From Comamonas testosteroni (GTDB taxonomy: Bacteria > Pseudomonadota > Gammaproteobacteria > Burkholderiales > Burkholderiaceae_C), in contig NZ_AWOR01000043.1 in the NCBI RefSeq assembly GCF_000761245.1, forward strand, positions 1-64,000: a DNA stretch of 64,000 bases, written 5' to 3'. Shown here piece after piece: positions 19,467 to 28,375 of the stretch (position 1 is its first letter; each line of letters opens with the position of its first letter). The position numbers and the translations under genes are program-made. Below the pieces are notes generated by a model. That model saw only the letters and a list, made by a program, of their open reading frames with translations. It ran no database searches and was not told where the DNA came from.

Positions 19467-20186
19467 ATGAGCACCGCAATCGCGCAGGCGGCATTCCAAG
19501 CAGCCCTCATCATAGAGGGTGCCCGCAGTCTCGCCGCAATCCAGGATACGGTGCGTGCGGTCGGTGCGCCACTGGGGTACGACCGTTTCGTGCTGTTCTC
19601 GGCCTCTAGCGCTCGGGACGATGCGGTGGAGCGCATCTACTGGATCGAGGGAGACTGGTTCGGCACGAGCGCGCCTGTCGATGCTGAAACCTACGTGCGG
19701 CACTGCCCGATGACGCGCCACATCCTGGAGACGAATCTGCCCTTCTTCTGGACCAAGACGAACGGCGCTCAGAGCGAGCGTTACAGCGTCGTCCGCGCGC
19801 CGCAGGGCCCTGGTGTCCACGGCCTGCAAGTGCCTGTATTCGGCCTCTTGGGGCTGGAAGGCGCGATGAGCCTGGGCGGCGAGCGCATCGATGCCTCGCC
19901 GCAGGCCCGGCTGACGCTGGAGCTGATCGCCCAAGCCGCGTTCCGCACGGCGCGCAGGTTGCTGGAACTGCCCCCGCAAGAGGAGCTCGGCACCCTGTCC
20001 GATCGCGAACGTGAGGTGCTTGCGTGGACGGCCGCCGGCCGGCGGCAGACGGAGATTGCCGCAACCCTCGGCCTGTCCGAACGCACTGTAGAAAACCACC
20101 TGCGCCGCATCCGCAAGCGCCTGGGCGTCGCCACGACGGCGCAGGCCATTCGCGTGGCGATCCGCAACGGAGAGATCGTCGCCTGA
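19467..20186 (+). CDS. LuxR-family regulator with autoinducer-binding-like domain
   Basis: A 239-residue protein. The N-terminal 160 residues fit the autoinducer-binding fold (DRFVLFSASSA; VDAETYVRHCPMTRHILETNLPFFW). The C-terminus is a LuxR helix-turn-helix (LSDREREVLAWTAAGRRQTEIAATLGLSERTVENHLRRIRKRLG). The ATG overlaps the end of hchA by spacing of a single base. No acyl-homoserine-lactone synthase gene lies nearby, so it would be a solo receptor. It may sense electrophile or cell-density signals and control hchA, which is inference from the operon. Confidence 0.88.
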   Translation: MSTAIAQAAFQAALIIEGARSLAAIQDTVRAVGAPLGYDRFVLFSASSARDDAVERIYWIEGDWFGTSAPVDAETYVRHCPMTRHILETNLPFFWTKTNGAQSERYSVVRAPQGPGVHGLQVPVFGLLGLEGAMSLGGERIDASPQARLTLELIAQAAFRTARRLLELPPQEELGTLSDREREVLAWTAAGRRQTEIAATLGLSERTVENHLRRIRKRLGVATTAQAIRVAIRNGEIVA

Positions 20187-20302
20187 CTATCCATGTCGGC
20201 TCACATCTCAAGTATCCCTTTGGAACATGCAAACGGGGGCAGGAACCGGCCGCAGGAGCTCTTCAAGACATGGCTCTGCCGGCTTCCGCTCCCGGTTCAG
20301 GT

Positions 20303-21103
20303 CTATGCTGAAGTGGGTAGCGCTTTAATGGAGCGCAGAACATTGCGTGTGATGCTTTGCCGTTTGGCAAGGTCGGCAAGTCTGTTGGGCGTGTCCATGT
20401 TCAAGGCGAAGAAGACGGGGCCGCTGGGCCACTCTACCCAGCCCACCCACCAGCCGATTTTTCCGGTCCAGCCCGTTTTTGCACGCAGTATCCAGTGAGG
20501 TCCTGCTTCATTGACCATCACGTCCTTCACAAGCCGCTGATGCTCGACCTGGAAAGGCAGTTGATTGCGGTAAAGCCGTTGCAAGAAAGCAATCTGCTCG
20601 AAGGATGAGATGGCGAGGTCGCCCTCAACCCAGAATGGCTTGTCGCCAGTGGCGACCGCATTGCCATACCCAATCTTTCGCATATAGGCGCTCTCGCGTG
20701 CATCGCCGAGTTCCTTGGCGAAGCGCTCATACACCCAGACGGTGGAGTTCCTCATCGCGGAGCGCAGATTCTGGTCCACATTCCACGCCGCCACAAGTCG
20801 TTTCACACCATCCCATTGAATAAGCTGAAATTCGTCACGCAGCAGCCCTGCATCAAGCGCAAACAGGCTGTGCGGAATCTTGAAGGTAGAGGCTGGCGAG
20901 TAACGCCGAGCGGAACGCGACACGTTGTAGACGTGAGTAGTTTCAGAGTTATCGCGTGCATCGAGAACAACGATGCTGCCTTGCGCATCGGCTTCTGTGA
21001 AAAACCGAGACCACTCGGCCATTTCTTGAGGCTGGGGGCCTGCCGCCGTCACTTGAGCAAACCCTGCGGCCAGGGCCGATAAGACCAGACTACGTCGATT
21101 CAT
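20303..21103 (-). CDS. bla: Class D (OXA-type) beta-lactamase
   Basis: A 266-residue exported enzyme with a signal peptide of about 20 residues (cleavage near VTA-AG). All class D motifs are in place: STFK at 72-75 with the acylating serine and the carboxylated lysine, SxV at 120-122, YGN at 146-148, FWVEG at 157-161 and KTG at 209-211. Serine acylation followed by water attack would hydrolyse penicillins and oxacillins. Whether it also accepts carbapenems cannot be told. It has no insertion sequence, integron or resistance gene beside it, so it looks like an intrinsic chromosomal enzyme of the species. Confidence 0.93.
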   Translation of the reverse strand: MNRRSLVLSALAAGFAQVTAAGPQPQEMAEWSRFFTEADAQGSIVVLDARDNSETTHVYNVSRSARRYSPASTFKIPHSLFALDAGLLRDEFQLIQWDGVKRLVAAWNVDQNLRSAMRNSTVWVYERFAKELGDARESAYMRKIGYGNAVATGDKPFWVEGDLAISSFEQIAFLQRLYRNQLPFQVEHQRLVKDVMVNEAGPHWILRAKTGWTGKIGWWVGWVEWPSGPVFFALNMDTPNRLADLAKRQSITRNVLRSIKALPTSA

Positions 21104-21303
21104 GCGGCTAGTTTAAGGGTCAAACGAACCCGTCCTGAGTTGACAGGGACAGGAGCGGTGACACCTTGCCGCGATGGGCAGCGTCTGTTGCGGGCCGGAC
21201 AGCGGCACCCGCAATCGCTTGAATCCACAGCCAGAGGCTGTCTTTCGAGCAACCAGATCGGGCATAGCGAGCACTCCGGGAGTACGGACTGCCGCCTGAG
21301 TTG

Positions 21304-21720
21304 TCAATCGGCGCTCGCTGGCCCTTTAAGTTCAAGCTGATTGCCGTCCGGGTCTTTGCAGTAAATGGACAGGCCCATGCCGTCAGCGCCAAAGCGTCGC
21401 ACCGCCCCATCCGCCTCAAGACCATGGCCAGCCAAATGGGTGAGGATGGCTTGCTCATCAAAAGGCTCGATACGCAGGCAGAAATGATCGACATTTCTGC
21501 GCTCGCTTGAAGCCGCAGCTCCGCCCGCACGGCCTAAGGGGCCCTCAACATCCACCAGGTCAATCATGGATGCACCAGCTCGCAGATGAACCATACCCAA
21601 ATCCTCGCGACGCTTCACCAAGGCACAGCCCAGGACCGCTTGGTAAAAGCGGATGCTTCGCTCCAGGTCGGCGACGCGCAACACGATGTGATCAATGTGC
21701 TGAATACTGAATTTGCTCAT
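21304..21720 (-). CDS. VOC-family (glyoxalase/dioxygenase-like) protein
   Basis: A 138-residue vicinal-oxygen-chelate protein with two beta-alpha-beta-beta-beta modules. The first has IDHIVLRVADLERSIRFYQAVLG, with a metal-binding histidine at IDH. The second has VDHFCLRIEPFDEQAILTHLAGHG and ends with SIYCKDPDGNQLELKG, which supplies the metal-binding glutamate. Members include lyases, dioxygenases and resistance proteins; the reaction is not predictable. It stands alone. Confidence 0.88.
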   Translation of the reverse strand: MSKFSIQHIDHIVLRVADLERSIRFYQAVLGCALVKRREDLGMVHLRAGASMIDLVDVEGPLGRAGGAAASSERRNVDHFCLRIEPFDEQAILTHLAGHGLEADGAVRRFGADGMGLSIYCKDPDGNQLELKGPASAD

Positions 21721-21980
21721 GGCGATCTCCTGCTGCGGACATGCACACTCGTAATCGTATGCACTTGGTGTGATGAAACCCCAGACGTTCGGCGAGCGTC
21801 AGGGACATTTTTTCGATCGGAAGGCCTGTGCTTGCTTGATCTTTCAAGCGGTTACGGCACGGGGCCGTCAATGTCTACTCAGGGGTTCGCATTGAGCATT
21901 TCGGCGCGACGCGCTGATTTCCATCTCCTTTCGAGAAGTGTTCAGCGCGCTGGCGCCAGTGGATCAATCACTATTTGTGC
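21721..21980. other. Non-coding gap
   Basis: I see nothing definite in these 260 bp between two minus-strand genes. Confidence 0.4.
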
Positions 21981-22502
21981 TCAAGCCAAGCCTACGCTGG
22001 AAGTGACGGGGATCGCAGTGGCGGCAGGCCTGGCTGCTCCTGCGCCCTGGATCAGGAACACCCCGCCAAGAATCAGGAGCACACCCAGTACACGCATGAC
22101 GTTGATGGGCTTGGGCTCCAGTCCCATGACACCGAAGTGATCGATCAATACCGCCACGACCATCTGTCCTGCGACCACGGCAACCAGAAATCCGCCGGCA
22201 CCCAGCTTGGGTATCAAGGCTGCAGCGCTGGCGACGTAAACAGCCCCCAGGACACCGCCGATCCACAACCACCAGGGACCGTGAAACGCATTGCTGAAAT
22301 TAGGCATGGGGGCTTTGACCAGCATCAGCATGGGCACCATCACGGCCAGGCTGATCACCAGCGATGTGGCTGCTCCCCAGAAAGGGTGACCAAGAGCACG
22401 GCCTACGTTGGCATTTGCAGCGGCCTGAAAAGGCAGGATGGCCCCCGCCAGCAAGGCCATACCCAGTGAGGCGACCGTCATCAATGCCATCTTGCTGTTC
22501 AT
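21981..22502 (-). CDS. DMT-superfamily (YdcZ/DUF606-type) transporter
   Basis: A 173-residue inner-membrane protein with five hydrophobic segments. Family hallmarks are LLAGAILPFQAAANANVGRAL near the N-terminus, PWWLWIGGVLGAVYV in the middle and GGFLVAVVAGQMVVAVLIDHFG. YdcZ proteins are half-size transporters of unknown substrate. It is divergent from a LysR gene, with 98 bp between them. Confidence 0.88.
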   Translation of the reverse strand: MNSKMALMTVASLGMALLAGAILPFQAAANANVGRALGHPFWGAATSLVISLAVMVPMLMLVKAPMPNFSNAFHGPWWLWIGGVLGAVYVASAAALIPKLGAGGFLVAVVAGQMVVAVLIDHFGVMGLEPKPINVMRVLGVLLILGGVFLIQGAGAARPAATAIPVTSSVGLA

Positions 22503-22600
22503 ATCTGCTACTCCTTCAAACGTCTACAAGCAATGTTTGAATGGTCTCGCATACGGATTAATTATGGAAATCGTTTATATGTACATGTACTATTCGTCAT

Positions 22601-23524
22601 ATGGATGATCTGCGCCGTATCGACCTTAATCTGCTGCTGGCACTTCACGCGTTGCTGACTGAGAAGCACGTGACCAGGGCTGCCATGCGCCTGCACAAGA
22701 GCCAACCGGCAGTGAGTCATTCGCTAGCTCAGCTGCGCGAGCATTTCAATGACCCATTGCTGGTGCGCAAGCTGGGAAAGCTGGAGCTGACGGCTCGCGG
22801 CAATGTGCTGTTGCCACCACTCTCGGAGGCTTTAGGCAGCCTCAATACTCTGCTGGGAACGCCCCAGTTCGATCCACTGCAGGCACAACGACGATTCAGG
22901 CTGTCACTGTCCGACTATGCGGCTCGGCTGGTACTCCCGGACCTGATGCAATACGTCCGCAAACATGCGCCTGGCTTTGACTTCGCCATCAGTCAGGCCA
23001 GCCGGGATGCAATGCTGGTACAGCTAGCCGATGGTGAACTGGACCTGGCTCTGGGGATCTTTCCCGATCTTGCACAAGACATCCGGGTCGAAACACTGTT
23101 CGAAGAGGATTTCATCTGTCTCGCAGACAAGTCCGTCAGTCCGGAAAAAGGAGGATTGTCGCTAGAGGAATGGCTGACACGCCCACATGTCATGCTGGCA
23201 TTGAGGCCGGATGCGAACGACGAAATCGAGCGCGCACTCGCCGCCAAGGGACTCAAAAGGAGGATTGCCGTGGCCTTGCCACACTGGAGCGCTGCGGTTG
23301 AATTGCTGCCAGGTACCGATCTGGTTCTGACGATTGCCCGTCGTGCTGTAGGCCCGCTACGCTCATTTAAGAATCTGCGGCAGTTTGCACCTCCACGCCA
23401 GTTGCAACTACCCAAAATGGCATACCAACAAGCCTGGCATACGCGAAAGCACAATGACCCTGCGTTGGCCTGGCTCAGGCTCGCTGTAATGAACAGCTGC
23501 AAACAGAGTGCTGGCGAGCAGTGA
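22601..23524 (+). CDS. LysR-family (NodD-like branch) transcriptional regulator
   Basis: A 307-residue LysR regulator. It starts with DLRRIDLNLLLALHALLTEKHVTRAAMRLHKSQPAVSHSLAQLREHF, the typical opening of the NodD/PcpR branch, and has a complete effector domain. The divergent YdcZ-like transporter is the likely target. The intergenic region contains the symmetric ATGTACAT near 22,578. Confidence 0.92.
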   Translation: MDDLRRIDLNLLLALHALLTEKHVTRAAMRLHKSQPAVSHSLAQLREHFNDPLLVRKLGKLELTARGNVLLPPLSEALGSLNTLLGTPQFDPLQAQRRFRLSLSDYAARLVLPDLMQYVRKHAPGFDFAISQASRDAMLVQLADGELDLALGIFPDLAQDIRVETLFEEDFICLADKSVSPEKGGLSLEEWLTRPHVMLALRPDANDEIERALAAKGLKRRIAVALPHWSAAVELLPGTDLVLTIARRAVGPLRSFKNLRQFAPPRQLQLPKMAYQQAWHTRKHNDPALAWLRLAVMNSCKQSAGEQ

Positions 23525-23646
23525 GTTGCCACAAGTCGCGACTTTTGCGGTAATTTTTCTTCAGCCTCCTAAACTCTGCCGATGACTGCAATGGGTGGCG
23601 GATTCAATCGGCCAATGGCGGTCTTTTGCCCATTGCATCCTGATAT

Positions 23647-23994
23647 ATGACGATGAACTCCAAACAATTTGTTGAGAACTGGGTCAACCTCAAATCAGAA
23701 CTTCTTTTGTCTTTCATGAATGCTCATGAAGAGTCGGAGGTCGCAGCGAGGATCGAAGCTCTAGAGCTCACGCCCAAGCAACACGAGCAACTCCGAGCGA
23801 TTCTAGATTCTGTGCTGAGAGACACCATGTATACGTTGCTGCTGGGACTTGATGGCGCCGCGAGCATTGGAGGCGAGCAGCAAACGTATACGCTTCATGA
23901 TGAGGACGGCAATCTCATCTCTGATGGCGGTGAACTGGAAGCAGCGGCATGGGAGGCCTTTCACAGGCAGGATCAGGCACCCGAGGACGATTGA
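23647..23994 (+). CDS. Hypothetical soluble protein, 115 residues
   Basis: An acidic helical protein that I cannot place in a named family. The first 65 residues (FVENWVNLKSELLLSFMN ... LELTPKQHEQLRAILDSVLRDTMYTLLLGLDGAASIG) look like a conserved all-helical domain. The tail is a short beta-rich acidic part (YTLHDEDGNLISDGGELEAAAWEAF). Similar small proteins occur singly in many proteobacteria; no function is known to me. Confidence 0.6.
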   Translation: MTMNSKQFVENWVNLKSELLLSFMNAHEESEVAARIEALELTPKQHEQLRAILDSVLRDTMYTLLLGLDGAASIGGEQQTYTLHDEDGNLISDGGELEAAAWEAFHRQDQAPEDD

Positions 23995-24142
23995 CAAACG
24001 CTGTCCAGCGACTGGTCTGGGTCGTTTGCAGTCCTGAATTCATTAGTGAAGTAGGCGTAACTACGCGCTCTTGGTGCTTGCATCTCTTCAATGCGCTCGA
24101 CTATGCTGGTTACATTGAGTCACGCAGCGCTAGGAGGGAACT

Positions 24143-24475
24143 TTGCCAAGCATTGAAGTTTTTGAAAAGCTCACTGGTCGCAAATTTTCGGATGCAGAGC
24201 TCTTGCATACAAAGGTGCTCGCTTTCCCTGAGGAGGGAAAAAAGAGAGTTGTCTATGGACTGCTGGCCGAGGCTATCGACATTGACTACTCTCAAAAGTC
24301 GCTTTCTGAGCTTGGCGAGCAAATAAGACTGGCCCTGTCCAATATTGAGCGCGTTGCACCCAAAGCCTTCGTTGGTCAGAACATTCGTGTGCACGAGGGC
24401 GGCAACCACTTGGACATCATCAATGATGGTGTTGGGAGTATGGGCTGGTTGATTGTGGAAGACCACCTGACTTGA
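24143..24475 (+). CDS. Hypothetical protein, 110 residues
   Basis: A soluble protein without a family I recognise. The TTG start at 24,143 is backed by a strong ribosome site TAGGAGGG four bases upstream. The sequence looks like a compact alpha/beta domain (IEVFEKLTGRKFSDAELLHTKV ... IINDGVGSMGWLIVEDHLT). It is followed by a hairpin region and a terminator. Confidence 0.55.
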   Translation: MPSIEVFEKLTGRKFSDAELLHTKVLAFPEEGKKRVVYGLLAEAIDIDYSQKSLSELGEQIRLALSNIERVAPKAFVGQNIRVHEGGNHLDIINDGVGSMGWLIVEDHLT

Positions 24476-24657
24476 TGGGACCTCAGACGCCCCCGGGAAT
24501 TCAGAAGCGCAGCAATCCCTTGTCCGGCTTCTGATGCGTGTTGGCTGTCTACGCAAACGTCGCCGTGCTATCCGCGGCGTCGGTCTGGAGATCGATGTGC
24601 TCGCGAAAGAAGTTTTCAACTTAGCGCATGCAATCGATCTGAACTGGCTGGATCAGA

Positions 24658-24681
24658 AAGGCTCCTGGGGGAGCCTTTTTG
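24658..24681 (+). terminator. Rho-independent terminator
   Basis: AGGCTCC, loop TGGG, GGAGCCT followed by TTTTT. It would end transcription from the plus-strand gene at 24,143. Confidence 0.85.
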
Positions 24682-24699
24682 CTTAGACAGAAGAGCTGT

Positions 24700-24909
24700 T
24701 TAATCCACAGCAACCATCACCGATGACGCTTTAATGACGGCATACGCATTGTCGCCCTCTTTCAATCCCAGAGACTGGGCCGACGTTGAGGTGATAGAGG
24801 ATGTGACTCTCACACCAGGGGCAACTTCTAGTGTCAATTCCGTGCTAACTGGGCCCGTGACAATCGAGATAACCTTGCCTTGCAAGACATTGCGAGCACT
24901 GATTTTCAT
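24700..24909 (-). CDS. Molbindin (TOBE-domain molybdopterin/molybdate-binding protein)
   Basis: A 69-residue single Mop/TOBE domain: MKISARNVLQGKVISIVTGP at the start, then TELTLEVAPGVRVTSSIT and SAQSLGLKEGDNAYAVIKASSVMVAVD. Such molbindins assemble as hexamers that bind molybdate or tungstate oxyanions and buffer them in the cytoplasm. The length is that of a stand-alone molbindin. The frame opens further upstream, but the conserved domain begins exactly at the ATG at 24,909. No modABC genes are nearby. Confidence 0.88.
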   Translation of the reverse strand: MKISARNVLQGKVISIVTGPVSTELTLEVAPGVRVTSSITSTSAQSLGLKEGDNAYAVIKASSVMVAVD

Positions 24910-25383
24910 AGTATCTGTATCTGAAGAAATGACGACGGACAACAGCATATATTCAGCGACTCGATGGCTGTAGAAGCGCTGCCATATAGAGATCCTATCA
25001 GCAGCTGTATGACTGCAATGGACCGAGCAGCGACAGCTGCAATCGGTTGTCGGTGACGTACATTCGCCAGCCTTGGTGAGTCGCACACAAACGCCATGTT
25101 CAGCGCTTTCCCAGCCATTGACTGATGCCTACTACCGCAACGCCCCCCTCAGCGTCTCCGTCCATCTTGATCAGGGCTCCAACAGAACACTGGCACCCAG
25201 CTGACTCAGAAAATGTCCGCTCAGGGTCGCGCTTTACCTCCAAGAGAAATCAAACGCGGAAGTTGAAATGCTCCTCGGACAGCACCGCTACACGCGCGAT
25301 AGTCGATACAGACGATGCCCCTGTCGGACGATGCTCGTATTGTCTTGATTGGTTCAAATCATGACCTCCAAACGGAGCCAGCA
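24910..25383. other. Non-coding region upstream of the molbindin and SnoaL-like genes
   Basis: About 470 bp between divergent genes. It must contain both promoters, but I see no ORF, repeat or recognisable operator. Confidence 0.4.
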
Positions 25384-25809
25384 ATGACACTTCAGGACAT
25401 CTCGGACAAGGTAGAAATCAACGAACTCCTGGCACGGTACTGTCATGCCTTAGACGAAAAGGATTGGCACTCGTTTCAAGCGATATTTCTTCCTGATGCG
25501 GTTTTGGACTTCACCGCTTTTGGTGGACCCAAAGGCTCTCCTGCCGAGCTGCAAAGTTTTTTTGTGCCAATCCTTGGCAGCTTGGCCTCGACACAGCACA
25601 CAGTCTCTACGGTCAAAATTGATCTCGCAGGAAATATCGCCACCGCGCGATCTGCGGCCATCGTCCCCATGACAGGCAAGACACCTGAAGGCAAAGAAAC
25701 CACTTCTGTGAGCGGCCTTTGGTATGAGGACAGCCTCGAGCGCACAAAGGATGGCTGGAAAATCAAATCACGAAAGCAAGTTCGCAGTTGGGCCGCAAAT
25801 ATGGCCTGA
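25384..25809 (+). CDS. SnoaL/NTF2-like protein
   Basis: A 141-residue NTF2-like fold protein: DKVEINELLARYCHALDEKDWHSFQAIFLPDAVLDFT at the start, then a strand-rich second half ending DGWKIKSRKQVRSW. This is the pattern of SnoaL_4/limonene-epoxide-hydrolase-like and ring-hydroxylating beta-subunit-like proteins, whose reactions vary. The ATG at 25,384 is preferred because the family similarity starts there. Confidence 0.82.
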   Translation: MTLQDISDKVEINELLARYCHALDEKDWHSFQAIFLPDAVLDFTAFGGPKGSPAELQSFFVPILGSLASTQHTVSTVKIDLAGNIATARSAAIVPMTGKTPEGKETTSVSGLWYEDSLERTKDGWKIKSRKQVRSWAANMA

Positions 25810-25948
25810 TCCACACGCTTTGGCACAAGCCTGTGAGCTTTCGCATTGTTTGGTGTGCAGCCGCGATCGTTCCCCAGCCGTCAACAACACCCTGGGATAG
25901 CTGCTTAACGTTCGCTTCAGTATTCGCAGAACGTGGTTCACCGGCGCG

Positions 25949-26269
25949 TTAGCCCAGCGCTGCATGACAGGAGACTCCTGTTTCAGGCATCGCATGCATC
26001 ACCAATGGCGAAACTACCCAGCTTCTCGCCCTTTTTATATCGCACTCCAGTTCTTGCCTCTCAAGCTCAACTCTTGTGTACTCCCGGTACGCGTCTGCTC
26101 GAATCTCCGGCTTTGTGGCCGTGCTTTGAAGCAATTGATTGAGCTGCTGTTGCTCGTGCTGGATAGCCTTCTGACGGTCAAGCAAAGGCTGGAGGCCAGC
26201 CTCAACGGGCTGGATTGCTTGAGCAAAGCCAAACCAGGCTACGGCGATAGTTAAAGCAACTTGGCTCAT
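25949..26269 (-). CDS. Hypothetical protein with N-terminal signal anchor and coiled coil
   Basis: A 106-residue protein with one N-terminal hydrophobic segment (VALTIAVAWFGFAQAIQ). A charged helical stretch rich in Q, E, R and L follows (LLDRQKAIQHEQQQLNQLLQ ... VELERQELECDIKRA). It is probably a small membrane-anchored coiled-coil protein. I do not recognise it. Downstream is a convergent SnoaL-like gene. Confidence 0.5.
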   Translation of the reverse strand: MSQVALTIAVAWFGFAQAIQPVEAGLQPLLDRQKAIQHEQQQLNQLLQSTATKPEIRADAYREYTRVELERQELECDIKRARSWVVSPLVMHAMPETGVSCHAALG

Positions 26270-26503
26270 GTCTCTGATGCAAACCTCGGATTTTTGAAGT
26301 GAACGGCATTAAACCGCTTAATGACCAATGACACTTGCCGAACTCCTACAAGACAACGAAGGCTCCATGTCGTGTCATGCCGCTGCTCTCAGCCAATTGC
26401 AGTCAATCGATGAGCGGACACATGTGCGGCCGAACCTCAAGCAATTGACTCAGGCGACAATCGCATCAAAAATGATTGGACGACCACTGTACAGGGAAGA
26501 AAT

Positions 26504-26737
26504 ATGGATGCTGTCCTAAGTCTCGTTGGACACGCAGTGAAACAGTTCGCCTTCGAGTTTGTGCTTTTTTGGCCAGGTTGGTTGGCACTCAAAATTCTTA
26601 CGCTTGGAAAGTACCCCAGGTTGGCCAGACCGAGCAAGGACATTGAAGATTACTCAGACTTTCAGGCCATTTCATATTTCGGCCTGTTTGTCGTGCTTTT
26701 ATCATCAGCCCTATTTTTCAAGTTCTTCCCCGCGTGA
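26504..26737 (+). CDS. Small membrane protein, 77 residues
   Basis: Two hydrophobic segments (FEFVLFWPGWLALKILTLG and ISYFGLFVVLLSSALFFKFF) around a charged middle (RPSKDIEDYSDF). AGGGAAG precedes the ATG. The family is unknown to me. It is the first of a run of small AT-rich membrane protein genes. Confidence 0.6.
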   Translation: MDAVLSLVGHAVKQFAFEFVLFWPGWLALKILTLGKYPRLARPSKDIEDYSDFQAISYFGLFVVLLSSALFFKFFPA

Positions 26738-26757
26738 AAAGGCCGACAGTGCAAACC

Positions 26758-26771
26758 ATGGGAATCGAACC
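26758..26771. repeat. 14-bp copy of a tRNA T-arm, possible relic attachment site
   Basis: ATGGGAATCGAACC is identical, in the same orientation, to 48,287-48,300 inside tRNA-Gly, where it covers the T-arm. No complete tRNA is present here. The match could mark the far end of an island integrated at the tRNA, but T-arms are conserved in all tRNAs, so the evidence is weak. Confidence 0.35.
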
Positions 26772-26851
26772 GATCAAACCGGGGTTTAAGGGGGTTTAGC
26801 GGGGGACTCTCCCTCTGAGCGCCATCATTTCAATTCCCGTCGCGCCCCCTA

Positions 26852-26936
26852 AACTCCCCAGAAAACTCCCCTGACTCGTCAATGCTTGCGACCACCCTGC
26901 TCTTCCAGGTAGTCAATGCTGGCCACAGCAAAAACT
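26852..26936. repeat. Integrase-tail-like sequence and dispersed repeat
   Basis: The first part, AACTCCCCAGAAAACTCCCC, closely resembles the end of the integrase remnant at 48,210-48,233. The second part (26,872-26,936) aligns with 30,987-31,052 over about 65 bp. Both look like the scars of integrase genes that were once here. Confidence 0.45.
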
Positions 26937-27013
26937 TAAGTCCGTTCCAACCCACAGTGGAATTTGCGTAATTTTATTCGCCACAATCTAAGCAATAGGT
27001 CATCCGCGGATCC

Positions 27014-27262
27014 TCAATCTCTATAGTTAATCAAAGAAAGTGCTAAACCAATAAGACCGAGATAAATAAATATATATCTGATTCGAATGGTTTTTTCAAA
27101 AAATCCCCACAATTTACCCAAATGAAAATTATTTCCATTAATGAATTCACTTTTCCATTGATTGAATTTATCTGACGATGAATAGCTCATCAATAAAATA
27201 ATTTCAAAAAATATCGATACAGCCAATATCAACAAAAAAAACATAACAATAAATAACTTCAC
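27014..27262 (-). CDS. Small AT-rich membrane protein, 82 residues
   Basis: Two membrane helices (LFIVMFFLLILAVSIFFEIILLM and IFIYLGLIGLALSLI) flank a polar loop. The GTG start at 27,262 is strongly supported by GGGGAGG six bases upstream; the open frame extends further but without support. Codon use is markedly AT-rich against the chromosome, which suggests transfer. Family unknown. Confidence 0.55.
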   Translation of the reverse strand: MKLFIVMFFLLILAVSIFFEIILLMSYSSSDKFNQWKSEFINGNNFHLGKLWGFFEKTIRIRYIFIYLGLIGLALSLINYRD

Positions 27263-27394
27263 GACGCCTCCCCGAACTTGAGTTGTACAAGGGCTTGAAG
27301 TCAATTTCCAGAGTTTGCTTCTAGCGGATCCGCGACTGCCGCCGACCGCCTCATTGCTGCCATTGGCACTAAATCTTCAGCAGCTGAGCTGCTG

Positions 27395-27931
27395 TCAGTC
27401 TTTGAGTTGCGCTCCGAACATTCTGTTCCCGAGAAAACCTCGATCAAGAAGCCCGAGCTGAACAGCGATCTCTTGCCGAAGACTTGCTGCACACTTGTTT
27501 TCCCCGTCTGCGGGGAAAGAAAAAAACGAAGGAGCGAAGTTTGCAGGCGCAAATTGAGCAACCATCAATGCCTCTCCCCCTGCCTTAGTAACCAACTCCA
27601 CACGGTTGATGGGGAACTTCCCTTGCAGGATGTATGACTGAACTGATCCAAACATCTCTAAAGGGTAGGTACGCTGCTTTGGCCTGAAGAGGGCTGAAAC
27701 CCTCGAAATGGTCACCTGACCAGCAGCGGCATCTAAGTTGACTTGACGTCGGTTTGCGATCACCTTACCCCATAAAGATATCAATCCGACCCCACCAAAA
27801 ACCACCGATATGAAGAGATATTTGGTATCAAAAAATGCCAGCAACAAGCCGAAAACAACCATACCCAAACTCAGATAAACGGTTGCAAGAGAGAGCTGAC
27901 TCTTGACAATGATTGGCATTAACAAGTTCAT
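27395..27931 (-). CDS. Membrane protein with PH-like cytoplasmic domain (hypothetical)
   Basis: A 178-residue protein with two adjacent N-terminal membrane helices (about residues 12-32 and 37-55). A beta-rich soluble part follows (RRQVNLDAAAGQVTISRVSALF ... KQRTYPLEMFGSVQSY). The pattern helix hairpin plus IANRRQVNLD resembles small proteins with a PH-like domain, but I cannot name the family. It lies with other small membrane genes in the same direction. Confidence 0.6.
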   Translation of the reverse strand: MNLLMPIIVKSQLSLATVYLSLGMVVFGLLLAFFDTKYLFISVVFGGVGLISLWGKVIANRRQVNLDAAAGQVTISRVSALFRPKQRTYPLEMFGSVQSYILQGKFPINRVELVTKAGGEALMVAQFAPANFAPSFFSFPADGENKCAASLRQEIAVQLGLLDRGFLGNRMFGAQLKD

Positions 27932-28003
27932 GTTTCTAAAAAGGTAATTTATCTATTATTTTCAGTGCATGAATGAACAGGGAAGTATTATTTTCGATTA
28001 ATT

Positions 28004-28294
28004 TCAGTTTCTAGCAAAAAATATAACCATTGAGAAGAAAGCCACCAACACCAAACCAACCATTCCAAACCAACGACTCAGCGTTTCATGCCTTTTCTTA
28101 CAGTCTTGGCAGTACAGGTATGTGCCACCCTTGCTGTGATGGATGGGCCAGAGTTGTGTGTGCGCTCCACATGCGTAGCAGTTCAGTTCTCTATTTCTTC
28201 TGCCGCCTCGTACATCTCGAAAAACATGAAAAGCCAAAAGGAATATAATAACGATTATTATAATCAACACAATTATAAAAAATGGGTTAATCAT
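28004..28294 (-). CDS. Small membrane protein with zinc-ribbon core
   Basis: A 96-residue protein: an N-terminal helix made almost only of I, V, L and F, then a zinc-ribbon-like centre with two CxxC pairs (CYACG and CQDCKKRH), then a C-terminal helix (WFGMVGLVLVAFFSMVIFF). It probably holds a metal-bound knuckle at the membrane face. I know no described family with this layout. Confidence 0.6.
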   Translation of the reverse strand: MINPFFIIVLIIIIVIIFLLAFHVFRDVRGGRRNRELNCYACGAHTQLWPIHHSKGGTYLYCQDCKKRHETLSRWFGMVGLVLVAFFSMVIFFARN

Positions 28295-28375
28295 CGCAAT
28301 CCATTTCTATCCAGAAGAACCTGATATTTATCAGCTTAAATAGTCGCAGTTCTACCCCGAGGTGAGCTTACCGGT

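Noticed and set aside
26758-26800. A tRNA gene at this place
   Set aside because: Only the T-arm-like 14 bp are present; there is no anticodon arm or acceptor stem.
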